Source: Botrytis cinerea B05.10
Lineage: Eukaryota > Ascomycota > Leotiomycetes > Helotiales > Sclerotiniaceae
DNA length: 64,000 bases
NCBI RefSeq assembly: GCF_000143535.2
Contig: NC_037325.1
Coordinates: 310,001 to 374,000 of the forward strand
Reading direction: 5' to 3'
Of this stretch, positions 1 through 12,107 are shown in pieces (within the stretch, counting starts at the first letter, position 1; the number at the start of each line of letters is the position of its first letter). A program made the translations under genes and the position numbers. The notes beneath the pieces were generated by a model. It was not told the origin of the DNA. It saw only the letters and a list, made by a program, of their open reading frames with translations, and ran no database searches.

Positions 1-63
1 GTAGAATGGATGCTCTCCCCATGTTTCATCATCACGTGCTAACCATTGCCTCTTCTTCCTTAG

Positions 64-2585
64 GTCACTCAACATGCTGTGAACTATGCCATCAGGTATG
101 TTTCATTCTATGCAGAGTTTTGGAGTGTCTTCTAACCATGACATAGGTCTGGGATTGGTGTGACTGCTTCCTTTGCCATAAGACAAATCCCCAGAATTCT
201 GAAGGTGGGATTTCTTATTGGGACCTTGAGCTTGGGAAAAACATGTGGCTTACGAGATTCTAGACCGTGGACAACAATGCTGATTATCGAGAGCTTCATG
301 AATTACAAGAGAGACTCAATAGTAAAATCAAAGTACGTCGACTTTTCATGTCAATTAAATCAAGGATATGGGTGTTTTCAAATACTAACTTACGACCTTC
401 CAGATCGTATCACCAGCTATTGATATGATAGAGCTTATGTGAGTTTCATTCACTGCCAAAAAAAAACTCCCTACTTACAATACATAGTGCCGCGAGAGGA
501 AATACAACTTTAGAGTCAGCTGTATCTTTAACCAAATCACTTCGATGGGATATTCAATCTCTTGGTATGAGATTAGCAAAAGCTGCAAGTGCTGCAGAAG
601 TTTCACTTCGGAATAAAACCAAAGCAAAAACACAAGCTGCTCATGAGACTGAGATTCGAGAGATTCTCAGAGATATCAAGAGGCTCTTGACCAACATCGA
701 GGATGCAGTTCCACTCATCAATTTAGCCATCACCACTTCCGGAGCGAACCTCTCGACAACACTCCCAGCTACTGTGTCACCGTCGAGACTATTACAAGCA
801 AGCAATCTTCTTACTGCTGCAGATCATCAATATTCGAGGAATCCAAATAGGCCAGTACAAGTTGGAACAACACTTACTCTCTCTTTGTATATGTTATTTG
901 CCGGACATGCTTATCGAGCTCAGGATGAAGAAGGTATGCGAGAAACTACATGGAAAGAAGTTATACATAAAGCCAGGGTCAGGCTTTTACGTGTACCTCT
1001 CAAATCTACATACGGACCATCTGGACAGCTACATCATTCTAAAGAGGCCCGAGATTATTTGACTGCGAAAGATTCGTCTTTGATTAGTGGCGAAGGCAAA
1101 GCAACAGAATACGCATATCAGCTTGAAATAATCGAGGATTTTGATGATGATCGAGTTCACACTTTTGATGAAGGAGAACCACAACCTGGACCATATGGAG
1201 ATGTCAAAATGGCAGGTATTCGAGAGTACTTACCAATTCATCAGATATCCAAGATATTCTATGCAGATACTGGCAAAATATTGAATATTGGTAACCAGGA
1301 TGAAACAAACAGTCCTGTTTTACTATTGAAGCGAGATATTAATGCAATGCCACCAAGACGAATGATGGAGGGACAGGAGACACAAAACGAATGGTACGAT
1401 AATGGCGAAGATATACCCCCAGAGGAATTTTCAGAATCAAATGAAGAAGAAAGGCTAGAACGTGAGGATGAAGAAGATGATGAATTTGATATCGATGAAC
1501 AACTTCGAAGAGAAAGTATGGCACCAGAATCACCATCAAAGGGAACTGTGGAAACGCCACAAGAGACAAGCGCAACATGGCGACTTCCTCATGATCTTGA
1601 CCCAGAATGGCTTGCTTTGGAAGTATATACAGAAGCTGAAGATTCGGAATCTGAAGAAGAACTCGAGTCTGAATCAAATGGAGGTTCTTCTTATAGTCGG
1701 CCGAATACTTCAGGCCAAAATGCCTCTACTAACGATTTAACCACGAATCTCTCAAATCTCAAAATATCCTCTCCAGCTCCAGCCACTCCATCCAAAGAAA
1801 CAAATCTTCTACCACGCCCTATATCTCCCATGCCTCTCTCCTTTGACCGTTCGGAATCTCCTCAACCACTGCAAATCGACATCAACCTCCGCTCTTCTCT
1901 TTCTCTTCTCGAAATGCTTATACGTCTTACTGCACTTCAACAATTTCAACAATCTACTCATCTATCCGTCCCAGATGAATTCCTAACTTTCTTCCTTCAT
2001 GAATCATCTACTACTGGTGCCGGTGGTAACGATTCGGAACGTAAACGAACAAGAGCAATGGCGAGAAAGAAAGTAGGATTTGATCCTTATGATGAGAGTC
2101 CTGTTAAGAGACATGGTGAGGCTTATCAACCTGGATATGAAGAAGATGGAAATGATAGATATTCAAGGGGGGGAACGCCTTGGGATGAAAATTTACCAGT
2201 GACTCCGAAATGGACAAGGGAAAGAAGTTCTACACCACAAAGATCAATGGCCTCACCCATTAAATCTGGGTTTGGAAGTGATATGAGACCAAGTCGAGAA
2301 ATCTTTTCTTCTCCACCACCTTCATCACCAATATCACCTTATAAATCGAATTCTCAATCACAATTTCGACAAAGACGGGAACAAGGAAATGGTTATAGAG
2401 GAAATGGAGTAGGTGGAAAAAACAATGGAGGACCTTTGGAAAGAGTTTTTAAGGAAAGAGGAAGTGGCAATTTGAGTGCGAGAGCAAGTCCTTTGGGTAA
2501 AGGAGGGAATTTAGAGATGAGTCCGACTCCTGAGAGCTCTAGATTGGTGACTAGTATTGAAGGGGGCGGAGAAGGTGAAGAATAA
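64..2585 (+). CDS. RanGTP-binding protein, Yrb30-type (5' end outside window)
   Basis: Exons 64..95, 147..204, 264..332, 404..438 and 488..2585; the acceptor TAG at 61-63 shows that at least one earlier exon lies upstream of the window. The joined frame begins VTQHAVNYAIRSGIGV and runs through a helical N-terminal part with ISPAIDMIELIAARGNT and TLESAVSLTKSLRWDIQSLG, which I recognise as the fungal Ran-binding family (Pfam Ran-binding, Yrb30). Yeast Yrb30 binds Ran-GTP and inhibits its GTPase activation during nuclear export. The C-terminal half is low in complexity: an acidic stretch (about 1440-1500 and 1640-1680) and Ser/Pro/Arg-rich tails that look disordered. Start at 567 (MRLAKAA) is inside the last exon and is not the true start. 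The four introns are 51, 59, 71 and 49 bases. Family call is from motif memory; exon chain is directly supported by continuous phase. Confidence 0.75.
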
Positions 2586-4846
2586 GAAATGGAGTGAAGC
2601 GAGGAGCGGGGATGAAGGATGAAAAATGAGCTGAGGAATGAGTTTGTGAATGAAGAATGATGAATGTGCTCTGGAATGATTGGGGAGATTACATTGCATT
2701 GTATGTATCAAATTCACAAAGTATCTTGTAACGTAGCATCATGTAGCATAGTATAGCATTGCATAACGAAGTACGAAACGAAAATTACGAGGATACGAGG
2801 AAATGAAATAGATCAATACCCTTCTATAGACTATGTTTGAATACCAATATGAAAATATCACTGCTTTTATCATTCATGCTTTGCTCGATCTACTATCATA
2901 TTCCAGTGTAAATGAGAGAGGCGAGGATAAGTCCAAGGACTTGGGACTAAGGAATGGTGGGTTAGATTTGGGATTGGAATTTGAGGATGTTGTGTTAGGA
3001 TTCTGTAAATTACAGGGGAGAAGGGGGGGGGGGGGGGGGGGGTTTCTGAATTTCTGAGATAGGCATGCTAAAGTGGAGAGAGATGACGGGGGGCGGGGGG
3101 AGGGGGGGAAGTGATAGTCTGCGGGTAGTAAGTATGTTTGTTGATGAAGATTCTTTGAGTAGGTACCTAGGTAGATGATAGATATATTATTATCATGTAT
3201 ATGAGGTATCAGGTATGCTATTTCTGTTTGTTTTTGGATTTCTAATTTCGGTGATGTGATATTCTATATATATATTTGTGTGTGTATATAATATGATGTG
3301 ATATGATAGAATAGAATAGAATAGGAAAAATAGGAAAAGTTTATAATTCTTCTTATTCATTTCTTTATTCATCAAGTTTTCTGTTAAGCTATCAAGCTGA
3401 TTAGAATCTAGATACCAAGTTGCATATCTAGATAACTCTGAAAGAAATGAGATGAGTTGAGATCTGTGATTCTATGAATCTATGTGAACTTTGAAGGGTT
3501 TAATAGGTAGCTGGGATTGGATTGGATTGTATATGCGGGTAATGTATGTATGTGGTTTGATTGTATGATGAAGATTTGGAGATTTGGAGATTTGGAGATC
3601 TGAAATTACTGTATGGTGGGCTGGTTGTAGGTTTGGGGATGAGAAGAGAGGAAAGGAGAGGGAATGAAAGGGAAGGGAAGGATAGTAGGGTAGAGTAGAG
3701 TAGATATGTAGATGGATCTTTGAGTAAGGGAATTGGTATGTGAGTATTTGAAGTTATTATATAGTAGATTAGTTATAAAGTTAGAAATAAGAGAAAAGAA
3801 AAAAAAAGGAGAGAGAAGAATAATGTGATAGAGTAGAATAGATATTTAGATGGATTTTTGAGCCAAGAAATTGAGATTTGAGTATTTTAATTTTTGGGGG
3901 AGATGTTTGAGGGATAGGAGTAAAAGTAGGAGCGAAGATGCTATATAGCTGGTATATTGAATGGGTTATGGATTATGGGTTGTGAGGTGAGTAAAGTAAA
4001 GTAAAGTAAGGAAGAGTTGATTGGGGTTGGGGATTAGAGATTGTTAGAAGCGAAGATAGGATGAATAGAAGAATAATGAAAAGATAAGAGAGCTATGAGG
4101 GAGAAAATCTGAAAGAGTATGTTGTAAATAAGTGAGGAGGAAATGAAATGAAAAGCGATGAGAAGATATAATGAGTTATGGTAGTTACTTAGGAAGATCT
4201 TAAGGGAGATGAATAGATCTAGATGTAGGACTTGGAGGAGGAATAAAAAGATTAAAGTTTGTCTATTTTGAGAAGGGAGAAAATCGATATAGCTCTTTAT
4301 CGAATTCTTTTGTAATTTTTTTTTTAGATATTAATAGAGGTGTGTGTATAATGGAGATAGATTGTACGAGGTCTCGTTCTTGGGATGTTAAGATTTCAGG
4401 ATCTCAGGGGTTTAACTTTATTTAGATGTAAGTATAGAATAAGAGAGTGGGAGAATAAGAATATCGTTCATTCATTCGCTATCTGCTATTCATCAACTAC
4501 CCATCATCAACATCCATCTCCCTCTCTTCAGATAATCTCAATCTCACTCCACTACCAATTTCCTCATCTCTCAATCTTCTAGAGATACGCTTACTCACTA
4601 TATTCACCTACAGGATTCGACTCTCGGAGCTCCGAGTGGTATTCTCGGGTATTTCGAGATGTATATCTATGTATATCTCAGCTATATATTATTGATATAA
4701 TAAACGTCATATATCTATGTATGATAATAGAACTCTTTGATAGAGTTAGTTGTTTACTGCAGTAGATAAGTAGGTAGATATGTATTCAGAATCGTATATA
4801 ATATACTAGAGTAAGCATCTACAACCCTGAGAGCTAAGCAAGATGT
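2586..4846. other. Gene-free, purine-skewed spacer downstream of the Ran-binding gene
   Basis: No convincing coding region. The + strand is strongly purine-rich from about 2930 to 4270 with many GA, GGA and GAAT runs, a 20-G homopolymer at 3023-3042 and a second G-rich patch at 3087-3110. A palindrome TACCTAGGTA sits at 3164-3173. The small ORFs here (for example 2833-3057) have biased low-complexity translations and are not called. Confidence 0.7.
3023..3110 (+). repeat. G20 homopolymer and G-rich cluster
   Basis: Twenty consecutive G at 3023-3042, followed by further runs of 4 to 7 G up to 3110. Such tracts can form quadruplexes and are prone to length error in assemblies. Confidence 0.85.
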
Positions 4847-4851
4847 CTGAT

Positions 4852-5056
4852 TGTGTGAACACAGTGAATGACTTCAATTCAATAGCTACTGTAGTAAACC
4901 CCTAAGCGAATGCGAAAGAGACTAGCTCTTTCAGTGGGTCTATATAAGACCTATTACTTCTTGTACATAGCTAGCTCTTTAGACAGAATACAATATAGAC
5001 AATTAGGACCTATGACACATGGGTGCTACGTCTTTCATATCCTTCTCAAACCAACA
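4852..5056 (+). mobile_element. Solo-LTR-like repeat, copy 1 (205 bp, TSD CTGAT)
   Basis: Begins TGTGTGAAC and ends ACCAACA, i.e. the TG..CA ends of long terminal repeats, and is flanked by a perfect 5-bp direct repeat CTGAT (4847-4851 and 5057-5061), the expected target duplication. A TATA box TATATAA lies at 4941-4947. The sequence is shared with 7417-7636. A stem GAAAGAG/CTCTTTC lies at 4914-4932. No retroelement coding sequence lies on either side, so this is read as a solo LTR left by recombination. The retroelement superfamily cannot be named from the LTR alone. Confidence 0.75.
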
Positions 5057-5061
5057 CTGAT

Positions 5062-7411
5062 AGCTAATAGATTCTAGACTAATACAAATACTTCAGTTCA
5101 ACTCTTGAGGGTTTGATCAGCTGAATGTTTATAAGTAGGGGTGTGGACAGTTTCTGAGATGAAAGAGATATATGAAAGATTTGTATATATAAATAGACAG
5201 ACAGACAGACAGACAGACAGATAGGTAGATAGATAGATACACAGAGAATCTTATATCTATACATACTGAATACTTATATATACTTTACTTTATATGCAAG
5301 AAGAATTAGAAGAAACAAAACGAATTGAAATGAAATAGAATAGAATAGAATAGAATAAGATTAGATATTATAACCCCTCATGTATATGTATATGCAGTAC
5401 TTGATAACATACACAAACATTTAACATCATACATACACCACATCGTCACCCACAATGCAAAAATTCAAAATTCAGAATTCAAAAAGCACAAACAACCTCT
5501 AACCTTTGAACTTCCAAGTCTCAAATAAATAAAATCTTCTCGATCGAGTATTCATAGATACTGTGAATGAAATCATAACCTCCGATTCTACTCCACACTC
5601 GAATAAATATAACATAATATCACATAACACAAAGAGAAGTAAAGATATATAAAATACTTTCAAAATATATTTAATATAATAAATAGCACTCGCTACCCAT
5701 TCAACTATTTACCTAGTATATATGTATAAAACCCCAGCTACTGATCCCCCCCCCTTCTCTCCCCTCTCGCTCGCTTCCCGAAACGAAAATATCTTACTAA
5801 TTATATATCCATATCTGCTTTTTACAAATCTGCTATTCTATACCACCGCATATTCACATTCACATGACTCACGATCACAATCATGTGCAAGCCCCGAATT
5901 TCTCCTCTTCTCATCCTCCATTCAACCTCGACCCCGCCATTCAAAAGATATTCAATCAATCAATCAATCATCCAACTACACACCCAATCACCCACTCAAC
6001 CCACCAACAAACAAACAATTCGAAAGTTCTAGACCGCTCCCACTCCCACTCCCACTCCCACTCCCACCCATTCCATCCCGCACCTACGTAACTACCAAAC
6101 CAAACTAGCCCAACGCATCAACGCATCAATCCACCAATCCACACCCCGTCGGCTTCCCCGTCACCAAACAAAGCTAGTCCATCTCCCCCCATCTCACCTC
6201 ACCCCCTCCAAAGCCCATCCAAACTTTAAATCCGTCCCGAGCAGAGATCGAATCGGAAGCGGAAGCGGAAGCGCAAATTTGAGTTTGAGTTTGACTTTGA
6301 CTTTGCGTTTACGTTTTAAGAAGCGAGCTAGTGGGTTAGTGAGTTAGCTAGTTCATGACTCGCGGGTGGGATGCGATGTGATGCGACTCGAATGAATGGA
6401 ATGGAATGGAATGGGATTGGATGGAATGGGATGGGATGGGATCGGAAACGAACGAGAGAACGAGAGAGCGAGCCGCTCCGCTCCGATGGGTTGGGGGTTG
6501 GACGCTTGGAGGTAAGTGGACGGGTTGGAGATGGAATGGAAAGACTATTGGATGGAGACGGAGATGGAGATCTAGAACTCGATCTAAAAGTCGAACTAGA
6601 AATCGACGTCGGGGATAGGAGAAGAAGTGAATGTCGGAGATAGGAGAAGAGACATACACCTACGGGATCGATATCGATACTGGGATGAGTTTATCACTAT
6701 TGATGTGAAGGTAAATGCAAATCTAAGTGAAAAATAAAGAACAAGAAGAAGGATAAGAAGAAGATGATGATGATGATGATGAAGACTCGTATGAATAACG
6801 GATAAGAGTTTATCACGATGGTGAGTGACATTTGGTCTTTTCGCTATTGAGAACGAATAGGCGTGTATATACAAAACTCTCTTAAGACTTAGATACAAAT
6901 ACAAATACACATAATAAGTAAATATAAATATAAATATAAATATATAAAAACTTCATCTACATATAGGTAGCCTAGCCTAGTTGAAACTAAATTAATCTAT
7001 AATACTTTTTTATCTATCTATCAACTCAATCTGACCTGACCTGACTTGATGTGATTTGATTCAATATAATTCTAATTGAAAAGGAATTTTATCTCTATTT
7101 GTCACTTACCTACCTATCTACATATACATACATATATGAAAAGAGTACTTGTAATAACAATAATAACAATGCTTAGAGTTACCTCACCTCACCTCACCTC
7201 ACCATCCCATCCCACCCATTCGTTCCTCTCGACTTTCATTCTCGATCTCTTCTCCGAGACGAATACCACACTCTCACTATCACTCAGCACCATCCCATCC
7301 CATCCCATCACCATAGCGGCCCGCTCCACTCCGTACCGAAAAAGAAAAAGAAAAAGAAAAAAAAAAAATCGGTTCGGTTCGGTTCGAGTTGTAAATCAGG
7401 AGACAGATATG
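5062..7411. other. Gene-free simple-sequence spacer between the two LTR copies
   Basis: Contains a (CCCACT)n array near 6036-6068, a GGAAGC/TTTGAG tract near 6250-6305, a GGAAT/GGGAT satellite-like tract near 6390-6440, a GAT run near 6765-6782 and a (CACCT)n array near 7180-7202. ORFs across these arrays (5722-6108, 6371-6643) translate only the repeats and are not called as genes. A TACCTAGTAT motif is at 5710-5719. Confidence 0.7.
5199..5240. repeat. (GACA)n/(GATA)n microsatellite
   Basis: Tandem GACA units pass into GATA-type units. One of many tetranucleotide arrays in this spacer. Confidence 0.85.
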
Positions 7412-7416
7412 TAGAC

Positions 7417-7636
7417 TGTGTGAACGAAGTGAATGACTTCAATTCAATTACCACTGTAATATAGCTACTGTAGCAAAGCCCTAAGCGAATGCGAAAGAGA
7501 ATAGCTCTTTCAGTAAGTCTATATAAGACTTACTACTTTCAATGCGTAGCTAGTTCTTTAGACAGAATACAATTAGACATACAGGACCTATGCAATTCGT
7601 GGGTGCTACGTCTTCCGTATCCTTCTCGTACCAACT
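7417..7636 (+). mobile_element. Solo-LTR-like repeat, copy 2 (about 220 bp)
   Basis: Same family and orientation as 4852-5056: TGTGTGAAC start, shared blocks GACTTCAATTCAAT, AAGCGAATGCGAAAGAG and GGGTGCTACGTCTT, and a TATATAA box at 7520-7526. It is longer because of extra sequence near 7455-7475. The right end reads CCAACT where copy 1 has CCAACA. Flanks TAGAC (7412-7416) and GAGAC (7637-7641) match at four of five bases, consistent with an aged target duplication. The outer flanks of the two copies (CTGAT and GAGAC) differ, so these are two insertions and not the two ends of one element. Confidence 0.7.
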
Positions 7637-8358
7637 GAGACAGATAGGTATTATTTGTATGTATGCATGTATGCATGTATGCATGTATGTATGTATGTAT
7701 ATATATATGTACGCGCGTATTATTCAATCGAGTATGATAGGGTTGTGATTGTGATTTCGAGGTCAGATGATATGATACAATATAAAGATCAAAGATTCAG
7801 CTTGCGCTGATATGAAAGTGGCGTTTTGATTGTGAGAGAGTGAATGAATGAATGAATGTGATTAAAGGGAGATGATTTGATTCAATTTGATGTTTTTGTG
7901 GAATTTCCGTTCATGGAATATCCATCCATCTATCCATCCATCCATCCATTTGTCTATCTATCCATCTTTCCATAGATAGGTATGGAGGTAATACCTTGTT
8001 CGCTTTAGACAGAATCCTCTTTCATGGAATGAAATAGGATTCTAGAAGATTACCATGTTGAGTTAGGTTAGATTTCATGATGTTTATGCTACATGGTACA
8101 TGATAGATAGATAGATAGATAGATAGTACACGAACACGCAATTAAAAGAAGGAAGGATGGAAGGATGGAAGGATGGAAAGAAGGAAGGAAATAAAATTAC
8201 CCGGCTGGGTGAACCATGTTCAATGAGATTCGATGGATTGAATCCCTCTTCGGTGTTTCTTCTCAAACTGTTTTGTTTTGCAATCTTCTTCGATTTGGCT
8301 TTCTAGAAGGATTGGAGTGGAGTGGATGAAATGAAATGAAACGAGATCAATCTTTTGC

Positions 8359-8408
8359 CCGACCGACCGACCGACCGACCGACCGACCAGCCAACCAACC
8401 AACCAACC
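8359..8408. repeat. Compound (CCGA)n-(CCAA)n microsatellite
   Basis: About seven CCGA units switch to about five CCAA units after an interrupting CCAG. The two halves differ by one G/A transition per unit. Confidence 0.85.
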
Positions 8409-8902
8409 ACCAGGACCAACAGACCAAAATCGAATTAACCTGAATCAGAAAAGAGATAAATCCTTCCGTAAACTATACTATGCCTTAATTAAATGGAACC
8501 ACGAGACAATCATATCTATCGGTCTACGATATCTGTCTATGCAAGGTACCAGTGCCAGTACCTGGTGATGGATATTGGCCATGTTTGAGAATTGATTCGT
8601 TTCTTTTTCTTTGGGGGATCTGAATGCGTGTGTGTGTTATGTGTGTGCACACTGTATGTATGTATACCTAGTATACGGAGTACATACTATGGAGAAAAGA
8701 TGGGTTTTCAGTGGCCACGTGGAAATGGCTTCCTTTTTGTGGAGTGGAGTTGGGGCTGGATGGATGGATGGATGGATAGAAGGTTTTGATTGTGGTGAGA
8801 AGGTAGAGAAGAAGAGATTTCGAATGTTTGGAGGGAGAGAGGGAGAGAGAGTGAGTGATGGATGTCTTTGGATTTCTTCATCTTTTCGCATGGGACAATT
8901 TG

Positions 8903-8949
8903 TTGCCTGCTTGCCTGCTTGCCTGCTTGCTTGCTTGCTTGCTTGCTTG
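8903..8949. repeat. (TTGC)n with CCTG variants
   Basis: TTGCCTGC units merge into a pure TTGC array and are followed directly by an AT dinucleotide tract. Confidence 0.85.
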
Positions 8950-9552
8950 TTTATATATATATATATATCTTCCTCCATATACCACTATAACATACATGCT
9001 CGAATTCGATAGATCTTCGAGAAAGAACACCTTTTCGGAAACATCAGGGGAGGGAAAAGAGAGAAAAAAGAAAAAAAGAAAGAAAAAAAAACAATCAATC
9101 TACACTTGATTGATTGATGGATGAAGAAATAAATGAATCAAGGAAGGAAGGAATGAAAATAGAAAGTTTCCCTGAACCCGAGTGGCTTACCTAGTATGCA
9201 TTTCAAATGGGTTGCGAAGGGAAAAATTGAAGACATTTGTCACTTGGTATACAGTGAGTGAGTGAGATGTGAAATGTGAAATGTGAAATGTGAGATGTGA
9301 TGTAAGATGTAAGATGTAAGATGTAAGATGTAAGATGTGGAAGAAAGGAAAGCAAAGGAAAGGCTTGAAGGCTTGAAGGATGACTTATTACTTAAGTTAT
9401 TCAAGTTGTGCAAATGTGTATAGATAAATAAAGAGATCGAAGAGGAGGTAGTAGATACAATACTAATCTCCATCCATCCATCCATACACTTGTTGGATTA
9501 ATATTGATTGTGATTGAACTTTCTTTTTCTGGTGGGAGGGAGAATGATTTAC

Positions 9553-9587
<35 letters not shown>

Positions 9588-12062
9588 TTGAATATAGTAA
9601 GTAATAAGTATCGATCTGTACTAATTAAATCATCACAGTACATATATATATACACACACACACATATATATATATGTATAACTGATACATATCTACATAT
9701 ACATTCCTATTAATAACCCTACTTATTTACTGATGTAAATTACCAATCAGAATCACCATACGATGAAGTCCCATCCCATCCCATCCCATCCCATCCCGTT
9801 TCAAAAGCTTCTCGAAGCCAGCCCACCTGCCATTTTCCAATCGCTAGAATCGGATGCCGACGAAACGAAACGAAAGGCGCGCGACGGCTTTTCACCGACG
9901 GACAGGACTTCAATGATGATGACATCGCGCGCAGATCGGTATCATGGACCCCCTGTCTCTGGAGGGAAAGGAGATGAAACGTAAGATTGTGTGGTGTGGG
10001 TAGAGAGAGGTATGGGTAGAGAGAGGGATGGATAGAGGTATGGATGTCTCAGCTATAAAGCGATCCACTAGGTCGATCGTCAGTGAGGGTGTGAGGTAAT
10101 GAATGACTCAGTTGTGGTGTGGTGTGTGTGTTTTGTGGTGTTTGTGATGATGGATGGGATGATGTGAATTAAAGGAGAAGGAGAAGGAGAAGGAGAAGAA
10201 GAAGAAGAAGAAGAAGAAAGGAAGAAAGAAAGTTATAAAGGAGAGGTGGGTTTTAGAAATGTGAGGATATACTATGAATGAATGAATGAATAAATGAATA
10301 ATGTATTATTCATATAATTACTACATATACATTTCTAGATGAAGAATAAAGAGTTAGTTAAGAATGACGATAACCATCTACTTTTTTATATAGTTATAGT
10401 ATTAAATCATAATATCTATTGATTTCTCTTCTGATTGACTTATTATTACTCATCACATGTTTCTATTAAAAACTCATGTAAAACACAGGTAGATTTTATA
10501 GAGTAATCGATATATACATCCATATATTCATATTCATATTCATATGCGAATCTATATATTCACACAAATACATAACATATAATATACAATCACAATCACA
10601 ATCACAACCACAACCACAAAACACCCCCGGGCATGAAATGAGATAGATGATCGTCTTGGGGATCGTCTGCACACTTACCTTAAGTGTTTTATGTGGGCTG
10701 ACAGGGAAAATGTTGTATCCTGGGTTGGGATTTTGGATATGGATTGTGTGTGGATGGGAATAATTAATGAATGGGAATAAATGGGTGAATAGATGGATGA
10801 ATAGCTTGCTTGCTTGGTGGTTGGAGAGGAGATTTACTTTTACTATGTGTAAGAGAGATGGAGATGGAGATAGAGATAGAGATAGAGACAGAGAGAGAGA
10901 TGATTATAAATTAATTCACTATCGTAGGCGGGTTAGTTACCTAATCAGTCAGTCAATCAGTGGGTGAAGGAAGGTATTTACTTTAGTAAGTGAGAGCTTT
11001 AGGTACTCAAGTATGCATGTACTTATTACTTCCTTCTTCTTATCAATTCATAAATACAACTGATTATTGTAGAATGAATGAATGAATAAATGAATGATAA
11101 ATAAAGATATTATTAAAAGTTAAGGTTATTTATTAGCAAATGAGTGACGATTAATAAGTTGAGTTGTGATTTGATTTATAATATGGATGAGTGATGAGTG
11201 ATGAGTAATGTAATGAGATAGATGTCAAGAGATGAGATTTTACGGTAGAGTGGAATTGTAAGAGTTGAGTGAGTGAATGAATGATTCAATAATTGTACTT
11301 ACTGTACGAATAACTATCTATTCTTCAAATTTTTTGGGGGGTGTAGATAGGTTACGGAGTATACATATAACTTACAGGATAGATGTGAATGTATAACATA
11401 CCTGGTATATATATATATATATATAATAACATGATTCAGAAATGAGGATGGTGGGATCTAAAAATACTCATGTCCCTTGTCTTGTCTAGTCTGGTCTAGT
11501 CTATTCTCTCTCTCGACATTTATTTCGAGATCTGTTTTGGGGTTGGGTTGGGTTCAGCTTTGCTATGCTATGCTGTACTCTGGAGAGATTAGTGGCTGCT
11601 TTATTTGTTTGTGCTGAGAGAGTGCGGTAGGGTTGGGTAGGGTATGGGTGGGATAGTATGTATGGTATATATGATATGGTATGATATGTATGTATGATAT
11701 ATATATATATAATAATATGTATATATGATATATAAAATCCTGGTGGAATTTATTGAGGGGAATAGAGGATAGAGTACAAATAGATGGATAGATAGATGGA
11801 TAGAAAGATCGATACCTACCTACCGTCAAAGTGGTACCTAATCCAGAATCGACGCCAGCTAATCCACTCGAAAGAAATCAATATCGAAATCGGGAATCGT
11901 CCCAAGATACAATCAATACACTCCGTACAGCTGACATGCTATCAAATACTCGTAGCACCAGGTACAGCACCCGACAAGAACCGCGTGTTTGTTCACTGAC
12001 TGGTGGCTTCAGAGGCCAATGAATTGAGTGTGGATGGAAATCGTGAGATGGGATGGATGGTG

Positions 12063-12065
<3 letters not shown>

Positions 12066-12106
<41 letters not shown>
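12066..12106. repeat. (GA)n dinucleotide array
   Basis: Almost pure GA over about 40 bases. It creates the Arg-Glu repeats in two overlapping frames, neither of which looks like a real protein. Confidence 0.9.

Positions 12107-12107
<1 letters not shown>

Larger units (their letters stand above)
7642..12065. other. Gene-free microsatellite-dense spacer
   Basis: Arrays seen: ATGT/ATGC 7655-7700; CCAT 7920-7965; GATA 8102-8127; GGAAGGAT 8150-8185; CCGA then CCAA 8359-8408; GGAT 8756-8776; TTGC 8903-8949; AT 8953-8968; GTGAAAT and GTAAGAT 9265-9338; ATGT 9555-9588; CCCAT 9770-9798; GGAGAA/GAA 10172-10218; AT 11406-11425. TACCTAGTAT motifs at 8665-8674 and 9188-9197. Many ORFs of 60-130 codons cross the arrays in several frames at once, which is what repeats without internal stops produce. 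No gene is supported. Confidence 0.7.

Noticed and set aside
567..2585. Independent 672-codon gene starting at 567
   Set aside because: Upstream exons 64-95, 147-204, 264-332 and 404-438 join in phase and supply the conserved N-terminal part; 567 is an internal Met.
5722..6108. ORF of 128 codons with Pro/Leu/Ser runs
   Set aside because: It translates a (CCCACT)n array and similar tracts; alternative frames are equally open and there is no protein-like composition.
4852..7636. One complete LTR retrotransposon with the two LTRs as its ends
   Set aside because: The outer flanks (CTGAT and GAGAC) do not match, each copy has its own flank duplication, and the 2.4 kb between them is simple repeat with no coding sequence.
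8359..8408. CRISPR-like or other spaced direct repeat
   Set aside because: Units are 4 bases in tandem without spacers; simple microsatellite in a eukaryotic genome.
8611..9012. ORF of 133 codons on + and a 113-codon ORF on the opposite strand
   Set aside because: Both cross GGAT, TTGC and AT microsatellites. Open frames on both strands are a repeat artefact.
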